Below, in pieces: positions 27,013 through 35,046 of a stretch of 64,000 nt of DNA (its first letter is position 1; every line of letters starts with the position of its first letter). The DNA lies in contig NZ_JAJUXG010000015.1 in NCBI RefSeq assembly GCF_021390535.1, forward strand, positions 227,863 through 291,862. The letters are read 5' to 3'. This DNA comes from Dyadobacter sp. CY312 (lineage in GTDB: Bacteria > Bacteroidota > Bacteroidia > Cytophagales > Spirosomataceae). A program made the position numbers and the translations under genes. The notes under the pieces were generated by a model. It ran no database searches. It was not told the origin of the DNA and saw nothing but the letters and a program-made list of their open reading frames with translations.

Positions 27013-28280
27013 GCTGTTGCAAGATTAGATTGCACAACTACTTTCCTGTAAGTTTCACGCAATACCCAGAAGAAACAGAGTACGTTCATGATCTGAAGTA
27101 CATACTCAAAGAGGAACGATACATCGGAAAACATAGCAGGAGAAATGTACGCCGGCTGTTTGATGTATACCCAAATGAAAGGTTGCACAACCGTAAGCCA
27201 GTTGAGGGCAAGCAAAATGGCTACGTGTTTGGTTTTACGGATATCGATGATCTCAAAGAGCACCGCCATCAGATAAGCAATCACATATGCACCCATCGCA
27301 CTTGCTTGAAAAATCATCATACAAACGAAACAGGCGATGAATATCCCGGGCAAAATTTCATTGATATGCCTGTGTCTGGCTTTATATGCCATATACACAG
27401 GAACAAAAACCGTGAATAACAGCCCGAACCAATTGATCATGGTAGATTTTTTCTCATTAATATGAAAAATCAGCTCAACCCACGGACGACTGATAGAAAA
27501 CAAATTGGGCGTCATCAACTGTTCGGTATGCTGAATAGGCATAAGGAAAAGATCGCCGATCCGCCAATAGAGAAAGCCCACCGCAGGGATTCCGATTGCC
27601 GCCATAGTCAGGAGCATTTTCACAGGGCGTTTTACAACTACCAGCAAGGCGGGCAATAAAAAAATGAAGGTAACCTTAATTGTAAGTAAAGTAAGTGCAT
27701 ACAGCAAACCAATACCCACTTCATAGTTATCAGGCTTTTTGATAGTATAGCGCCAGATGAGCAGAGCCGCACCCCAAAACCACACTTCTTCCTGCCCGTC
27801 TACCAGAATGTACATAAACGCTGCCGGAAGCATCAGATAGATCACTGCAAGCTGCAACGCTCTGCTGCTTTTTTCTTTGTAGGTCCGATAGGTAAGCCAA
27901 AGAATTCCCGTTTCCATCAGCACCATAAAAAGCACGATTGCACGCGAATTGTGCCATATCCATACAGGAAGGCTAATGATATAGGCATATAACGGAGCAT
28001 GATAAGACCAGAAATCCCGATATACAAAACCGCCCTGTTTGGCAGCTTCGGCTTTGTAGAAGAAGAAAGGTATATCGCCACGAGGATCCTCGTTGACAAT
28101 CAGAAAAATCCCGATCCACGGGATGAATCTGAATATGATAAAGGCAATAGAAAAAATGAGTTTGTCTTTTTCAACCTGCCATTTTGAGAAAAGCCCGGAT
28201 CGGCTGATCGTCCAGATTATCCCAAGTGTTAAACCCAGATTGATAAGGAGTTTTAAATAAAAGACTGTAAGAACAGGCAT
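27009..28280 (-). CDS. Polytopic membrane protein, paralogue of the downstream GT-C-like protein
   Basis: The start is placed at ATG 28280 (MPVLTVFYLKLLINLGL), giving 423 residues; a longer frame from a TTG at 28340 is less likely. It has about ten membrane segments and the loop QGGFVYRDFWSYHAPLYAYI, matching the equivalent loop of its neighbour at the YRDFWS core. The pair probably arose by duplication and may act together in glycan or lipid-linked sugar assembly. The substrate is unknown. Confidence 0.7.
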   Translation of the reverse strand: MPVLTVFYLKLLINLGLTLGIIWTISRSGLFSKWQVEKDKLIFSIAFIIFRFIPWIGIFLIVNEDPRGDIPFFFYKAEAAKQGGFVYRDFWSYHAPLYAYIISLPVWIWHNSRAIVLFMVLMETGILWLTYRTYKEKSSRALQLAVIYLMLPAAFMYILVDGQEEVWFWGAALLIWRYTIKKPDNYEVGIGLLYALTLLTIKVTFIFLLPALLVVVKRPVKMLLTMAAIGIPAVGFLYWRIGDLFLMPIQHTEQLMTPNLFSISRPWVELIFHINEKKSTMINWFGLLFTVFVPVYMAYKARHRHINEILPGIFIACFVCMMIFQASAMGAYVIAYLMAVLFEIIDIRKTKHVAILLALNWLTVVQPFIWVYIKQPAYISPAMFSDVSFLFEYVLQIMNVLCFFWVLRETYRKVVVQSNLATA

Positions 28281-28394
28281 GTGTAATAAATAACGGTAAT
28301 GGAAGACGATTACTAGTGTGTATACAAAATTAAACCGCAAACTTAAGACTTCTTTTTCTCAAAACGGGCAGCAATACACAAAGTTTTAGCTCGT

Positions 28395-28427
28395 TAGAAA
28401 TTCGTATGCTTGCATACTATATTTCTA
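28395..28427 (+). promoter_or_regulatory. Operator-like 33-base palindrome upstream of the acyl-CoA dehydrogenase gene
   Basis: TAGAAAT and ATTTCTA (28395-28401, 28421-28427) enclose GTATGC-TT-GCATAC (28404-28417), giving a nested, nearly perfect dyad. It overlaps where the -33 element of the promoter at 28433 would lie. This is typical of a dimeric repressor site, possibly a TetR-type fatty-acid regulator, which is inference. Confidence 0.6.
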
Positions 28428-28432
28428 AACCT

Positions 28433-28440
28433 TATTTTTG
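28433..28440 (+). promoter_or_regulatory. -7 element of the acyl-CoA dehydrogenase promoter
   Basis: TATTTTTG fits TAnnTTTG and lies 31 bases before the first ATG. A CTTG at 28409-28412 is a possible -33 element with a 20-base spacer, inside the palindrome. Confidence 0.5.
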
Positions 28441-28471
28441 ACTACTTCATTTTCAATAACCCTAAACACCT

Positions 28472-29638
28472 ATGCCATATAATTCAGTTTTGTCCGGTAT
28501 GGATTTTGACCTGAGCGAAGAACACGTTGCCGTTCAGGAAGCATCGCGAGACTTTGCCCAAAATGACCTGTTGCCCGGTGTAATTACCCGCGATAATGAA
28601 CAGAAATTTGATCCTGCGCTGATCAAAAAAATGGGAGAATTAGGCTTTCTTGGAATGATGGTCAAACCGGAATATGGCGGCGGCGGCATGGATACGCTCT
28701 CATACGTAATAGCCATGGAAGAGATTTCTAAAGTGGACGCCTCAGCCTCAGTAATCATGTCAGTAAATAATTCACTGGTTTGCTGGGGACTTCAGATATA
28801 TGGCAACGAAGATCAAAAACAAAAATATCTCGTTCCTCTCGCTACCGGAAGCGTTATTGGTGCATTCTGTCTTTCAGAACCGGAAGCAGGCTCTGACGCA
28901 ACATCCCAGCACACCACGGCAATCGATGCAGGAGATCACTATCTCTTAAATGGTACGAAAAACTGGATCACGAATGGAAACTCATCTTCGATATGCCTCG
29001 TAATAGCACATACACATCCCGAAAAAGGACACAAAGGAATTAACGCCTTCATTGTAGAAAAAGGAACTGAGGGTTTTGTAGTCGGTAAAAAAGAAGATAA
29101 AATGGGTATCAGAGCATCCGATACGCATACCCTTATGTTTACTGATGTAAAAGTTTCCAGGGAAAACAGAATCGGTGATGACGGGTTTGGGTTTAAATTT
29201 GCAATGAGTACTCTAAACGGAGGTAGAATTGGAATCGCAGCTCAGGCATTGGGCATCGCCTCCGGCGCTTTCGAACTTTCTCTTAAATATGCCCAGGAGC
29301 GTAAAACTTTTGGAAAACCGATCAGTGAGCATCAGGCGATCCAGTTTAAGCTATCGGAAATGGCAACCAGAATAGAAGCAGCGAGGCTACTAGTGTATAA
29401 GGCTGCCCGGCTAAAAGATCAGGGTAAAGACTACATAAAAGCCGCCGCTATGGCCAAGCTCTATGCATCCGATGTAGCTATGTGGGTTACAACAGAAGCT
29501 GTTCAGATTCACGGGGGTTACGGATATGTTAAGGAATATCATGTAGAAAGACACATGAGAGATGCCAAAATTACCCAGATTTACGAAGGTACCTCTGAAA
29601 TCCAAAAACTTGTAATAGCACGTGAACTTTTAAAATGA
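28472..29638 (+). CDS. Acyl-CoA dehydrogenase
   Basis: This FAD enzyme introduces the alpha-beta double bond in acyl-CoA. Its blocks are GMMVKPEYGGGGMDTLSYV near residue 63, CLSEPEAGSDA near 132, WITNG near 165, and the catalytic-region sequence near the end (IHGGYGYVKEYHVERHMRDA, IYEGTSEIQ). The C-terminal Glu in YEGTSEIQ is the usual catalytic base of the short/branched-chain group. Two starts are possible: ATG 28472 (388 aa) and ATG 28499 (MDFDLSEEHVAVQ, 379 aa). The second matches the usual family N-terminus, so the exact start is uncertain. Chain-length preference cannot be read from the sequence. Confidence 0.94.
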   Translation: MPYNSVLSGMDFDLSEEHVAVQEASRDFAQNDLLPGVITRDNEQKFDPALIKKMGELGFLGMMVKPEYGGGGMDTLSYVIAMEEISKVDASASVIMSVNNSLVCWGLQIYGNEDQKQKYLVPLATGSVIGAFCLSEPEAGSDATSQHTTAIDAGDHYLLNGTKNWITNGNSSSICLVIAHTHPEKGHKGINAFIVEKGTEGFVVGKKEDKMGIRASDTHTLMFTDVKVSRENRIGDDGFGFKFAMSTLNGGRIGIAAQALGIASGAFELSLKYAQERKTFGKPISEHQAIQFKLSEMATRIEAARLLVYKAARLKDQGKDYIKAAAMAKLYASDVAMWVTTEAVQIHGGYGYVKEYHVERHMRDAKITQIYEGTSEIQKLVIARELLK

Positions 29639-29716
29639 TCCCATTTACGGGACAGGATTCATTTTATTCTAAATCTTGGATTAAAATCATATCAAAATAT
29701 CACTTTTTTTCATTTT

Positions 29717-29768
29717 TTTGTCGAAATATACTTGTATTAGTTTTGTACAATTTATTAGATTTGTACAA
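29717..29768 (+). promoter_or_regulatory. Promoter and TTGTACAA boxes of the AraC gene
   Basis: TTTG at 29717-29720, a 17-base spacer and TAGTTTTG at 29738-29745 form a good promoter. Two TTGTACAA palindromes at 29743-29750 and 29761-29768, each preceded by TTAG, are 18 bases apart as direct repeats and overlap the start of transcription. Such placement suggests autoregulation. Confidence 0.6.
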
Positions 29769-29810
29769 AATTTGAAAGTAAGGCATTTCAGCCGTTAAAT
29801 ATATACAAGC

Positions 29811-30740
29811 ATGGAAGACTATAATAAGATTATTGAGTCGTTGGGGGTAAAATTTGTGAAAGCTCGTCATATCCGGATTTTGCAACCCATTACAATCAAA
29901 AACTTTTACGATGTACAAAATTCTCTTACCATTTTGTACGACGGAGAAGTATCCTTCGGGACTGAGGAGTCTCAGAAAGTAGAAGAAGGCGATATGCTTT
30001 TTATACCAGGAGGAAAACATGCAACGGTTACCTATGGCAGTGCACAATCCGCCAAAACGGTATCCAACGAAGAGTTCATGACCAACCGGGATAACTACAT
30101 CGAAGCTGGCCATGATCCTGCACTGATAAGTAAACTGCCTAATTCTTTCGGTCTTATATCTTTTGAAGCTAAGGTTTTCGATACCGTTAACTTTTTCACC
30201 TCATTGGATGTGCCTCCGTTCCTGATCAAAAGAGACGATCAGATCGCCGCGACCATCAACCAGATACTGACAGAGGACATGCTTGATACGCCCGGGAAAG
30301 GTCGTATCATCAAAATCAAAACAGAAGAGGTTGTTATCGAGATTATACGATATATACTTAAAAACAAACTGTTTGTAGAGCAGCTTGTAACCAACAGTAC
30401 GTATTTCAAAGATCCACGACTCATTGACATCTTCGCTTACATTAAAGACAACCTTGGTGGAGATCTTTCAAATAAGGTTCTTGCGAATGTTGCCAACGTA
30501 TCAGAAGATTATGTGGGCCAATATTTCAAAATGCTGACTGGTATCAATCCACAGGATTACATCGAATACCAAAGAATGGAAAAAGCGGTGGATCTGCTTC
30601 GTACTTCCAAAAAGAGCATCCGCGCTATTGGTTCTGATGTTGGCTATAAAGACACCGCTTATTTCTGCCGCCGTTTTAAAATGATGTTCGGTATTCCGGC
30701 TGGAAAAATGCGCCGCCGTGAATCTTTAATGAACGTATAG
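29811..30740 (+). CDS. AraC family transcriptional regulator
   Basis: This 309-residue protein has an N-terminal cupin-like sensor domain (about 1-100, with EEGDMLFIPGGKHATVTYG). A linker follows, then a C-terminal AraC DNA-binding domain (about 205-305). The second helix-turn-helix is recognisable in RAIGSDVGYKDTAYFCRRFKMMFG, read in two parts. The first corresponds to SNKVLANVANVSEDYVGQYF. Repeated TTGTACAA boxes in its promoter and an inverted GTACAAAAT pair inside its early coding region (29913-29939) suggest it binds its own gene. The effector is unknown. Confidence 0.9.
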   Translation: MEDYNKIIESLGVKFVKARHIRILQPITIKNFYDVQNSLTILYDGEVSFGTEESQKVEEGDMLFIPGGKHATVTYGSAQSAKTVSNEEFMTNRDNYIEAGHDPALISKLPNSFGLISFEAKVFDTVNFFTSLDVPPFLIKRDDQIAATINQILTEDMLDTPGKGRIIKIKTEEVVIEIIRYILKNKLFVEQLVTNSTYFKDPRLIDIFAYIKDNLGGDLSNKVLANVANVSEDYVGQYFKMLTGINPQDYIEYQRMEKAVDLLRTSKKSIRAIGSDVGYKDTAYFCRRFKMMFGIPAGKMRRRESLMNV

Positions 30741-30749
30741 ATTTTTCTT

Positions 30750-30797
30750 AAAAAAGAAAGCGGAGCAGGTTTTTAAATCTGTTCCGCTTTCTTTTTT
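30750..30797. terminator. Bidirectional terminator between the AraC and NTF2-like genes
   Basis: A 19-bp stem with one G-U pair (AAAAAAGAAAGCGGAGCAG / CTGTTCCGCTTTCTTTTTT) serves both convergent genes. Its A and T runs face each way. Confidence 0.92.
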
Positions 30798-30807
30798 ACA
30801 CCTGTAT

Positions 30808-31239
30808 CTACCTCAAAGGGGTGAACTGTACTGCCGATATCTTCCAGCTACCACCTGCTTTTACACAAACCGCCATGTAGGCCAGTTCGTTATTAAAGCT
30901 GTTACCTTGCAACTGACCTCTTGCATTCCAGATTCCGGTAACGACGCCCACATCACCATAACTTCGTGTGCGCATACCCGACATCATACCAGTATCCACT
31001 TTCAGGTAACCCTCCGAAACTCCTCCTAAAAGTGTGTTTCTATCAATGAGTTGTCCATCAAAACTGGTTACTGAAAAATCAGATGAAAGTAAGTTATCCA
31101 GTGTCTTGCTATCTTCTTCCAGTAGTGCCCTGAAAAATATATTGGTACAGTCTGCTGCGTCAGTTGGCTGGTTAAATTGTGCACTTGCCAACATCGGCAT
31201 CACGATTAAGCAAAGTCCAAAAATAATTTTCTTTATCAT
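30808..31239 (-). CDS. Exported NTF2-like (DUF4440/SnoaL-type) small protein
   Basis: This 143-residue protein (ATG at 31239; a TTG two codons upstream is possible) has a signal peptide IKKIIFGLCLIVMPMLASAQ. It is followed by a cone-like fold pattern: a helical start (DAADCTNIFFRALLEEDSKTLDNLL), then strands ending in GSWKISAVQFTPLR. The pattern fits periplasmic NTF2-superfamily proteins of unknown ligand. Upstream, at 31273-31283, lies a TTTTTGTACAG box like those at the neighbouring AraC gene, so it may be a target of that regulator. Confidence 0.75.
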   Translation of the reverse strand: MIKKIIFGLCLIVMPMLASAQFNQPTDAADCTNIFFRALLEEDSKTLDNLLSSDFSVTSFDGQLIDRNTLLGGVSEGYLKVDTGMMSGMRTRSYGDVGVVTGIWNARGQLQGNSFNNELAYMAVCVKAGGSWKISAVQFTPLR

Positions 31240-31272
31240 CTCCAAATGGTTGTTTACAAGTATGTTTCGAAT

Positions 31273-31283
31273 CTGTACAAAAA
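31273..31283 (-). promoter_or_regulatory. TTTTTGTACAG box upstream of the NTF2-like gene
   Basis: On the minus strand this box resembles the two TTTGTACAA boxes at the adjacent AraC gene and lies about 34 bases before the start codon. It is a candidate regulator site; one copy alone is weak evidence. Confidence 0.35.
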
Positions 31284-31437
31284 CCAGCTACCTAACAAGT
31301 TTTGTGCTGCAATTTTTAAGTCTTGGCAAAGACTGTCTTATATAGCTCAGCGTATCAAATCATTCCTTTCAAAAGATTTCATAACCATACATTATATGAC
31401 TAGTTTCGCCTATTGATGTAATAGCAAAGTTTTTGTC

Positions 31438-31821
31438 ATGATTAAGCGGATATTAATTGTTGTATTCTTCGCAGGATTTTTCTCCTGCTCCACCAAACCA
31501 GAAAAGCTCGGAAAACTCGATCTGAACCAATGGCGTGGTGATCGTGGTGGTTGCGACGGAAAAAGAACCGCACTTACGGAAGACTTCAAAGCAGAGCAAA
31601 AACAACTGATGGGGAAATTTATCGATGAAGTTGGAGAGCTTCTCGGACGCCCGGACATCCATCAACTCGGCGAACGCAATCAGAAGTTTTACGTATACTT
31701 CCTGGAAAAAGGCACTCAATGTGATGATATCAAAACACCCTCCAAGGCAAAGAAAGTAATACTGAAATTCAACGCGGTGGGTTTGCTTTCCGAAATTACT
31801 TACCAGGACAGACCGTTGTAA
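31438..31821 (+). CDS. Small lipoprotein of unknown function
   Basis: The 127-residue product begins with a lipoprotein signal (MIKRILIVVFFAGFFSCS, lipobox FFSC at about residues 14-17). The mature part includes GRPDIHQLGERNQKFYVYFL and KAKKVILKFNAVGLLSEI. This resembles small outer-membrane-assembly-type lipoproteins with a BamE/SmpA-like pattern (a helix followed by strands). That resemblance is a guess. Two Cys residues in the mature protein (about 40 and 93) could form a disulfide. Confidence 0.72.
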   Translation: MIKRILIVVFFAGFFSCSTKPEKLGKLDLNQWRGDRGGCDGKRTALTEDFKAEQKQLMGKFIDEVGELLGRPDIHQLGERNQKFYVYFLEKGTQCDDIKTPSKAKKVILKFNAVGLLSEITYQDRPL

Positions 31822-32155
31822 TTTAGATAAAGTTACTACTAAGCCAAAACGTATCTTCATTTAAAAGCTTCCCAGAAAATTTCTGCGGAGATATCCTCCA
31901 AAGTTGCCTTACGTAGATCTTGTTGGGAGAAATTACGGTAGCATAATTTCACAAGGCATTCCGATGGGAATGCTGGGTTATATTCGTGATCATTTATTCT
32001 ACCAACGCCTTGTGCCTACGGCACAAGGAAAATCTAAAACTGGCGCCACTGGTAAACAAAGATTTTAGAAGTCATTCAGATTTTAAGACAAAAATATCCA
32101 AGAAGATCAGCGATGCAGGATGAGTTGAAAGCGATTCGATAGGAGCAGCATCTAC
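31822..32155. other. Intergenic region with REP-like palindromes
   Basis: The gap of about 330 bases has no open frame of note. It holds two perfect or near-perfect small hairpins and a third inverted repeat, described as the repeat at 31956-32061. Confidence 0.6.
31956..32061. repeat. REP-like palindromic cluster
   Basis: GCATTCC/GGAATGC (31956-31962, 31967-31973) is followed by CCTTGTGCC-TAC-GGCACAAGG (32008-32028, perfect 9-bp arms). Outside these, AAAATCT and AGATTTT form an outer pair ending near 32068. The string TTTATTCTACCAA between the hairpins resembles interspersed Bacteroidota repeats that I recall, although I cannot confirm this here. Confidence 0.55.
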
Positions 32156-32728
32156 TCAGATATAAAACTTCTTTATCCTGATCATCTGCTCCACAGCCTC
32201 GGGAACCATGTAGCGTATGGATGAACCATTCTTTAAGCAGGCTCTCAGATAAGTGGCGGATATATCCAGCAGCGGGGCTTCTACAAAACGTACGGCGGGA
32301 TGATTTTTAAAATTGTGGGGAGCCGAGGCCGGCCGCGGGTACACGTAAAGACCTACATATTCCAGAATCTTATCATGGTTTTTCCATTTCGGGAACTGTG
32401 CCAAATTGTCTTCTCCCATGATTAGCTTAAACTCGTGCTGAGGGAATTTCTCCTGTATCCGCACCAGTGTATCAATGGTATAGCTAGGCTTCGGCATGTG
32501 GAATTCAATGTCAGTAACCCTTAAAAGCGCGTTGTCGGCGACTGCCCGCTGCACCATGTCATACCTGTCAAATTCATGCAACAGGCTGCTATTTTTCTTA
32601 AACGGATTTTGGGGGCTGACTACAAACCAAACCTGTTCCAGATCGGTGGCTGACGCCATGGTATTGGCAATGATCATGTGGCCAATATGGATAGGGTTGA
32701 AAGATCCAAAAAACAGGCCAATTTTCAT
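32156..32728 (-). CDS. nadD: Nicotinate-nucleotide adenylyltransferase
   Basis: This 190-residue enzyme makes deamido-NAD from nicotinate mononucleotide and ATP. The N-terminus IGLFFGSFNPIHIGHMIIAN carries the nucleotidyltransferase GSFNP-(x)2-GH motif. VSPQNPFKKNSSLLHEFDRY and LLDISATYLRACL (the ISAT/S-type motif) are also typical. It is the last gene of the sigma/anti-sigma/gmk/nadD string and lies 32 bases beyond gmk. Confidence 0.95.
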   Translation of the reverse strand: MKIGLFFGSFNPIHIGHMIIANTMASATDLEQVWFVVSPQNPFKKNSSLLHEFDRYDMVQRAVADNALLRVTDIEFHMPKPSYTIDTLVRIQEKFPQHEFKLIMGEDNLAQFPKWKNHDKILEYVGLYVYPRPASAPHNFKNHPAVRFVEAPLLDISATYLRACLKNGSSIRYMVPEAVEQMIRIKKFYI

Positions 32729-32760
32729 TTGAGAATATTCTTGAGGTTCTTATGGAGGAG

Positions 32761-33330
32761 CTAGGAAGCGACAAATTCCAGTACAAGTTTTTCGGCCTTT
32801 TCCAGGGTTTCCGCTAAATCGTCGTTCACCAGAGTAATGTCGAATTTATCCTCAAAACTAAGCTCGTAACGAACTTTACCCAAACGGGTTTCTAACGACT
32901 TTTCGGTTTCCGTTCCTCTTTCGCTCAGGCGACGGATTATCTCTTCCTCTGATGATACCTTAACAAAAACTGCCAAAGCACTTTCACGGTAAATCTCTTT
33001 AAGCTTCAAGCCGCCTTTTACATCTACATCGAAAAGCACATGTTTGCCTTCGCTCCACAAACGCTCAATTTCAGTTTTGAAGGTACCATAGTAATTTCCT
33101 GCATACACCTCTTCCCACTCAGCAAATTCGTTATCGGCAATTTTCTGACGAAACTCTTTCTTAGGAATGAAATAATAATCTTTCCCGTCAATTTCGTGCT
33201 CACGACGCTCACGCGTGGATGCCGATACAGAGAAAGCCAAAAGAGATGGGTACTTTTTTAATAAATGCCGTACAATGGTGGTTTTACCAGATCCGGAAGG
33301 TGCAGAAAATATGATAAGCTTGCCTTTCAC
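32761..33330 (-). CDS. gmk: Guanylate kinase
   Basis: This 189-residue kinase phosphorylates GMP to GDP. The P-loop is FSAPSGSGKTTIV near residue 8, followed by the family blocks SASTRERREHEIDGKDYYF, EWEEVYAGNYYGT and LFDVDVKGGLKLK. Length matches the family. It is 10 bases from the anti-sigma-like gene and so is probably cotranscribed with it. Confidence 0.96.
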   Translation of the reverse strand: MKGKLIIFSAPSGSGKTTIVRHLLKKYPSLLAFSVSASTRERREHEIDGKDYYFIPKKEFRQKIADNEFAEWEEVYAGNYYGTFKTEIERLWSEGKHVLFDVDVKGGLKLKEIYRESALAVFVKVSSEEEIIRRLSERGTETEKSLETRLGKVRYELSFEDKFDITLVNDDLAETLEKAEKLVLEFVAS

Positions 33331-33340
33331 GCGAACAGTC

Positions 33341-33631
33341 TTAACTGTTTATTTTAGAAATAATTGTATTCAAAATGCTTTGCGGACAAGGCTTTTTTTC
33401 AAGTTTGATACTTAGGGAATCCTTGATACATTTCTCCAGACGATAGGATTCAATGCAAGGAATACATTTGTCCATGTTTTCTCTGAAATGATCCTTTTCT
33501 GCCTCGGTAGCTTCGTCGTCAAGTATCGCCTGAATAATTTTCATACATTCAGCATGATGTTCGCAGCTATGCTTCATGGTTTGTTTGTGCGCTTCTTCTG
33601 TCACAGAAGGCGTATTCAAAGATGCATTCAT
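33341..33631 (-). CDS. Anti-sigma factor-like zinc-finger protein
   Basis: This 96-residue protein (ATG at 33631; TTG at 33637 is possible) lies directly downstream of a sigma factor gene, as anti-sigma factors usually do. It has HHAECMKIIQAILD followed by FRENMDKCIPCIESY. The ZAS pattern of known anti-sigma factors is HxxxCxxC; here CIPC is present, but the position of the preceding His is occupied by Asn. The change may mean loss of zinc or redox binding, or a different metal arrangement using the nearby HH/C. No membrane segment is present, so it is cytoplasmic. Confidence 0.7.
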   Translation of the reverse strand: MNASLNTPSVTEEAHKQTMKHSCEHHAECMKIIQAILDDEATEAEKDHFRENMDKCIPCIESYRLEKCIKDSLSIKLEKKPCPQSILNTIISKINS

Positions 33632-33712
33632 TACCAATAATGATAAAAAGAATTGTGGAATATGTACAGTTGTACCTTATAACCACATAGGTTACAAAAA
33701 AAGTTTCAAATC

Positions 33713-34312
33713 CTATGAATCATATCCCATTGAACTTGCATAACTCTTAAGTTTCTCTTTCAAAAGGTTACGTGCGCGGTGCAGCCTGGACCTTACAGTA
33801 CCAATTGGTATATCCAGAATTTTCGCCATCTCCTCGTAGGTGAAGCCCTCTATATCACAAAGAATGATAACCGTCCGGAAGTCAACCGGCAACGCGTTTA
33901 ACGCATTGGCCACTTCATCTCCGATCAATTCCTGAACAGCGTCAGCCCTTAAATCGACGGTGTAGGTCGTGTCGGAAGCTTCCTCGGAATTATATGTCGT
34001 TTCAACTTCCTGATAGTCTACTTTGGACGGTTCTTTACTTTTCTTCCTGTAATCATTAATAAAGCTGTTTTTCAGTATCCTGAAAAGCCAGGCCTTAGCA
34101 TTGGTTCCCTGTTCGAACGAAGAAATGAACCGAAAAGCTTTTAAATACGTATCCTGAACCAGGTCATTAGCGTCGTCTTCGTCCATGGTAAGACGAAAAG
34201 CGAAGTTATACATGGAATCAATATGTGGCATGAATTCACGATTGAAAACTTCGTAACGAAGATCATCCGTGTATCCATTGTTCGTGAGTGTCTCTGACAT
34301 GGCAACTGACAT
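33713..34312 (-). CDS. ECF-type RNA polymerase sigma-70 factor
   Basis: This 199-residue sigma factor has region 2 (about 20-90: RLTMDEDDANDLVQDTYLKA) and AWLFRILKNSFINDYRKK. It also has region 4 (about 130-190: FRTVIILCDIEGFTYEEMA, IPIGTVRSRLHRARNLL). The linker is longer and more acidic/Thr-rich than in many ECF factors. The anti-sigma-like gene follows after 81 bases. Two starts are possible (34312 and 34300). It probably responds to an envelope or oxidative signal, which is inference. Confidence 0.92.
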   Translation of the reverse strand: MSVAMSETLTNNGYTDDLRYEVFNREFMPHIDSMYNFAFRLTMDEDDANDLVQDTYLKAFRFISSFEQGTNAKAWLFRILKNSFINDYRKKSKEPSKVDYQEVETTYNSEEASDTTYTVDLRADAVQELIGDEVANALNALPVDFRTVIILCDIEGFTYEEMAKILDIPIGTVRSRLHRARNLLKEKLKSYASSMGYDS

Positions 34313-34542
34313 AGGAATGCTGAATTTACAAAGATTAATAACAGCTCCAAACGGTACAAATTAAAATTTGATAAACGGTCATTTGAAGCAGTTTAAAAGC
34401 CATTTTTCAAAATAAAAAACAATGACTTGAAAATCCTGACAACTGACAGCAGGTTTGATAACCGGAAATTACTCCAAACCATTATTACATGTATATACAT
34501 CAAATAACGAGCCAGATGGCTGACAACCGTCAAATTGTCATA

Positions 34543-35046
34543 CTAGCGTTTGGAGAAAAGTTCCAGAAGTACAATTACTACTGTGGTAAGTAGCACGCTG
34601 GCTCCAATTCTGATAAGGGTGTAGAGTATCATGCCAAAGTTATTCATCTCTATGAGAAATAAAGCAGCATGATGAATCAGTATCAGTGGCATGATGTAGG
34701 CCAGGAACGATCCCAAACCTTGAGCCCGAATCCCCAGGTCCATCCGTTCCGCTCCTTTGGACTCCATCTGATATTGTACCAAAAACGGTCTGAGATAGGC
34801 GATCAAAACTGTCGCGAAAGCGTGCATTCCAAAAGTATTCGAAAAAACATCTACCGTAAATCCGGTTGCAAAACCGATAAGAAGCAGATACAGCCGATCG
34901 GTATCAGCAGGAAGTAACAGTACACCAGCAATATAAATAAAGCAAAAAGCATAATTGAATAGAACCACGTTTCGCAGAAAGAATATCTGCAATAACAGGT
35001 ACAGCAAAATCATTAAGGTATATTGAATGGCTTCGCGTAAACTCAT
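34543..35046 (-). CDS. mreD: Rod shape-determining protein MreD
   Basis: This 167-residue membrane protein has about five hydrophobic segments. It follows mreC with a four-base ATGA overlap, the standard order. Sequence identity across MreD is low, but the position, length and topology make the call firm. It ends the mreBCD unit; no pbp2 or rodA follows in the next 230 bases, and the next gene on this strand is the sigma factor. Confidence 0.85.
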   Translation of the reverse strand: MSLREAIQYTLMILLYLLLQIFFLRNVVLFNYAFCFIYIAGVLLLPADTDRLYLLLIGFATGFTVDVFSNTFGMHAFATVLIAYLRPFLVQYQMESKGAERMDLGIRAQGLGSFLAYIMPLILIHHAALFLIEMNNFGMILYTLIRIGASVLLTTVVIVLLELFSKR

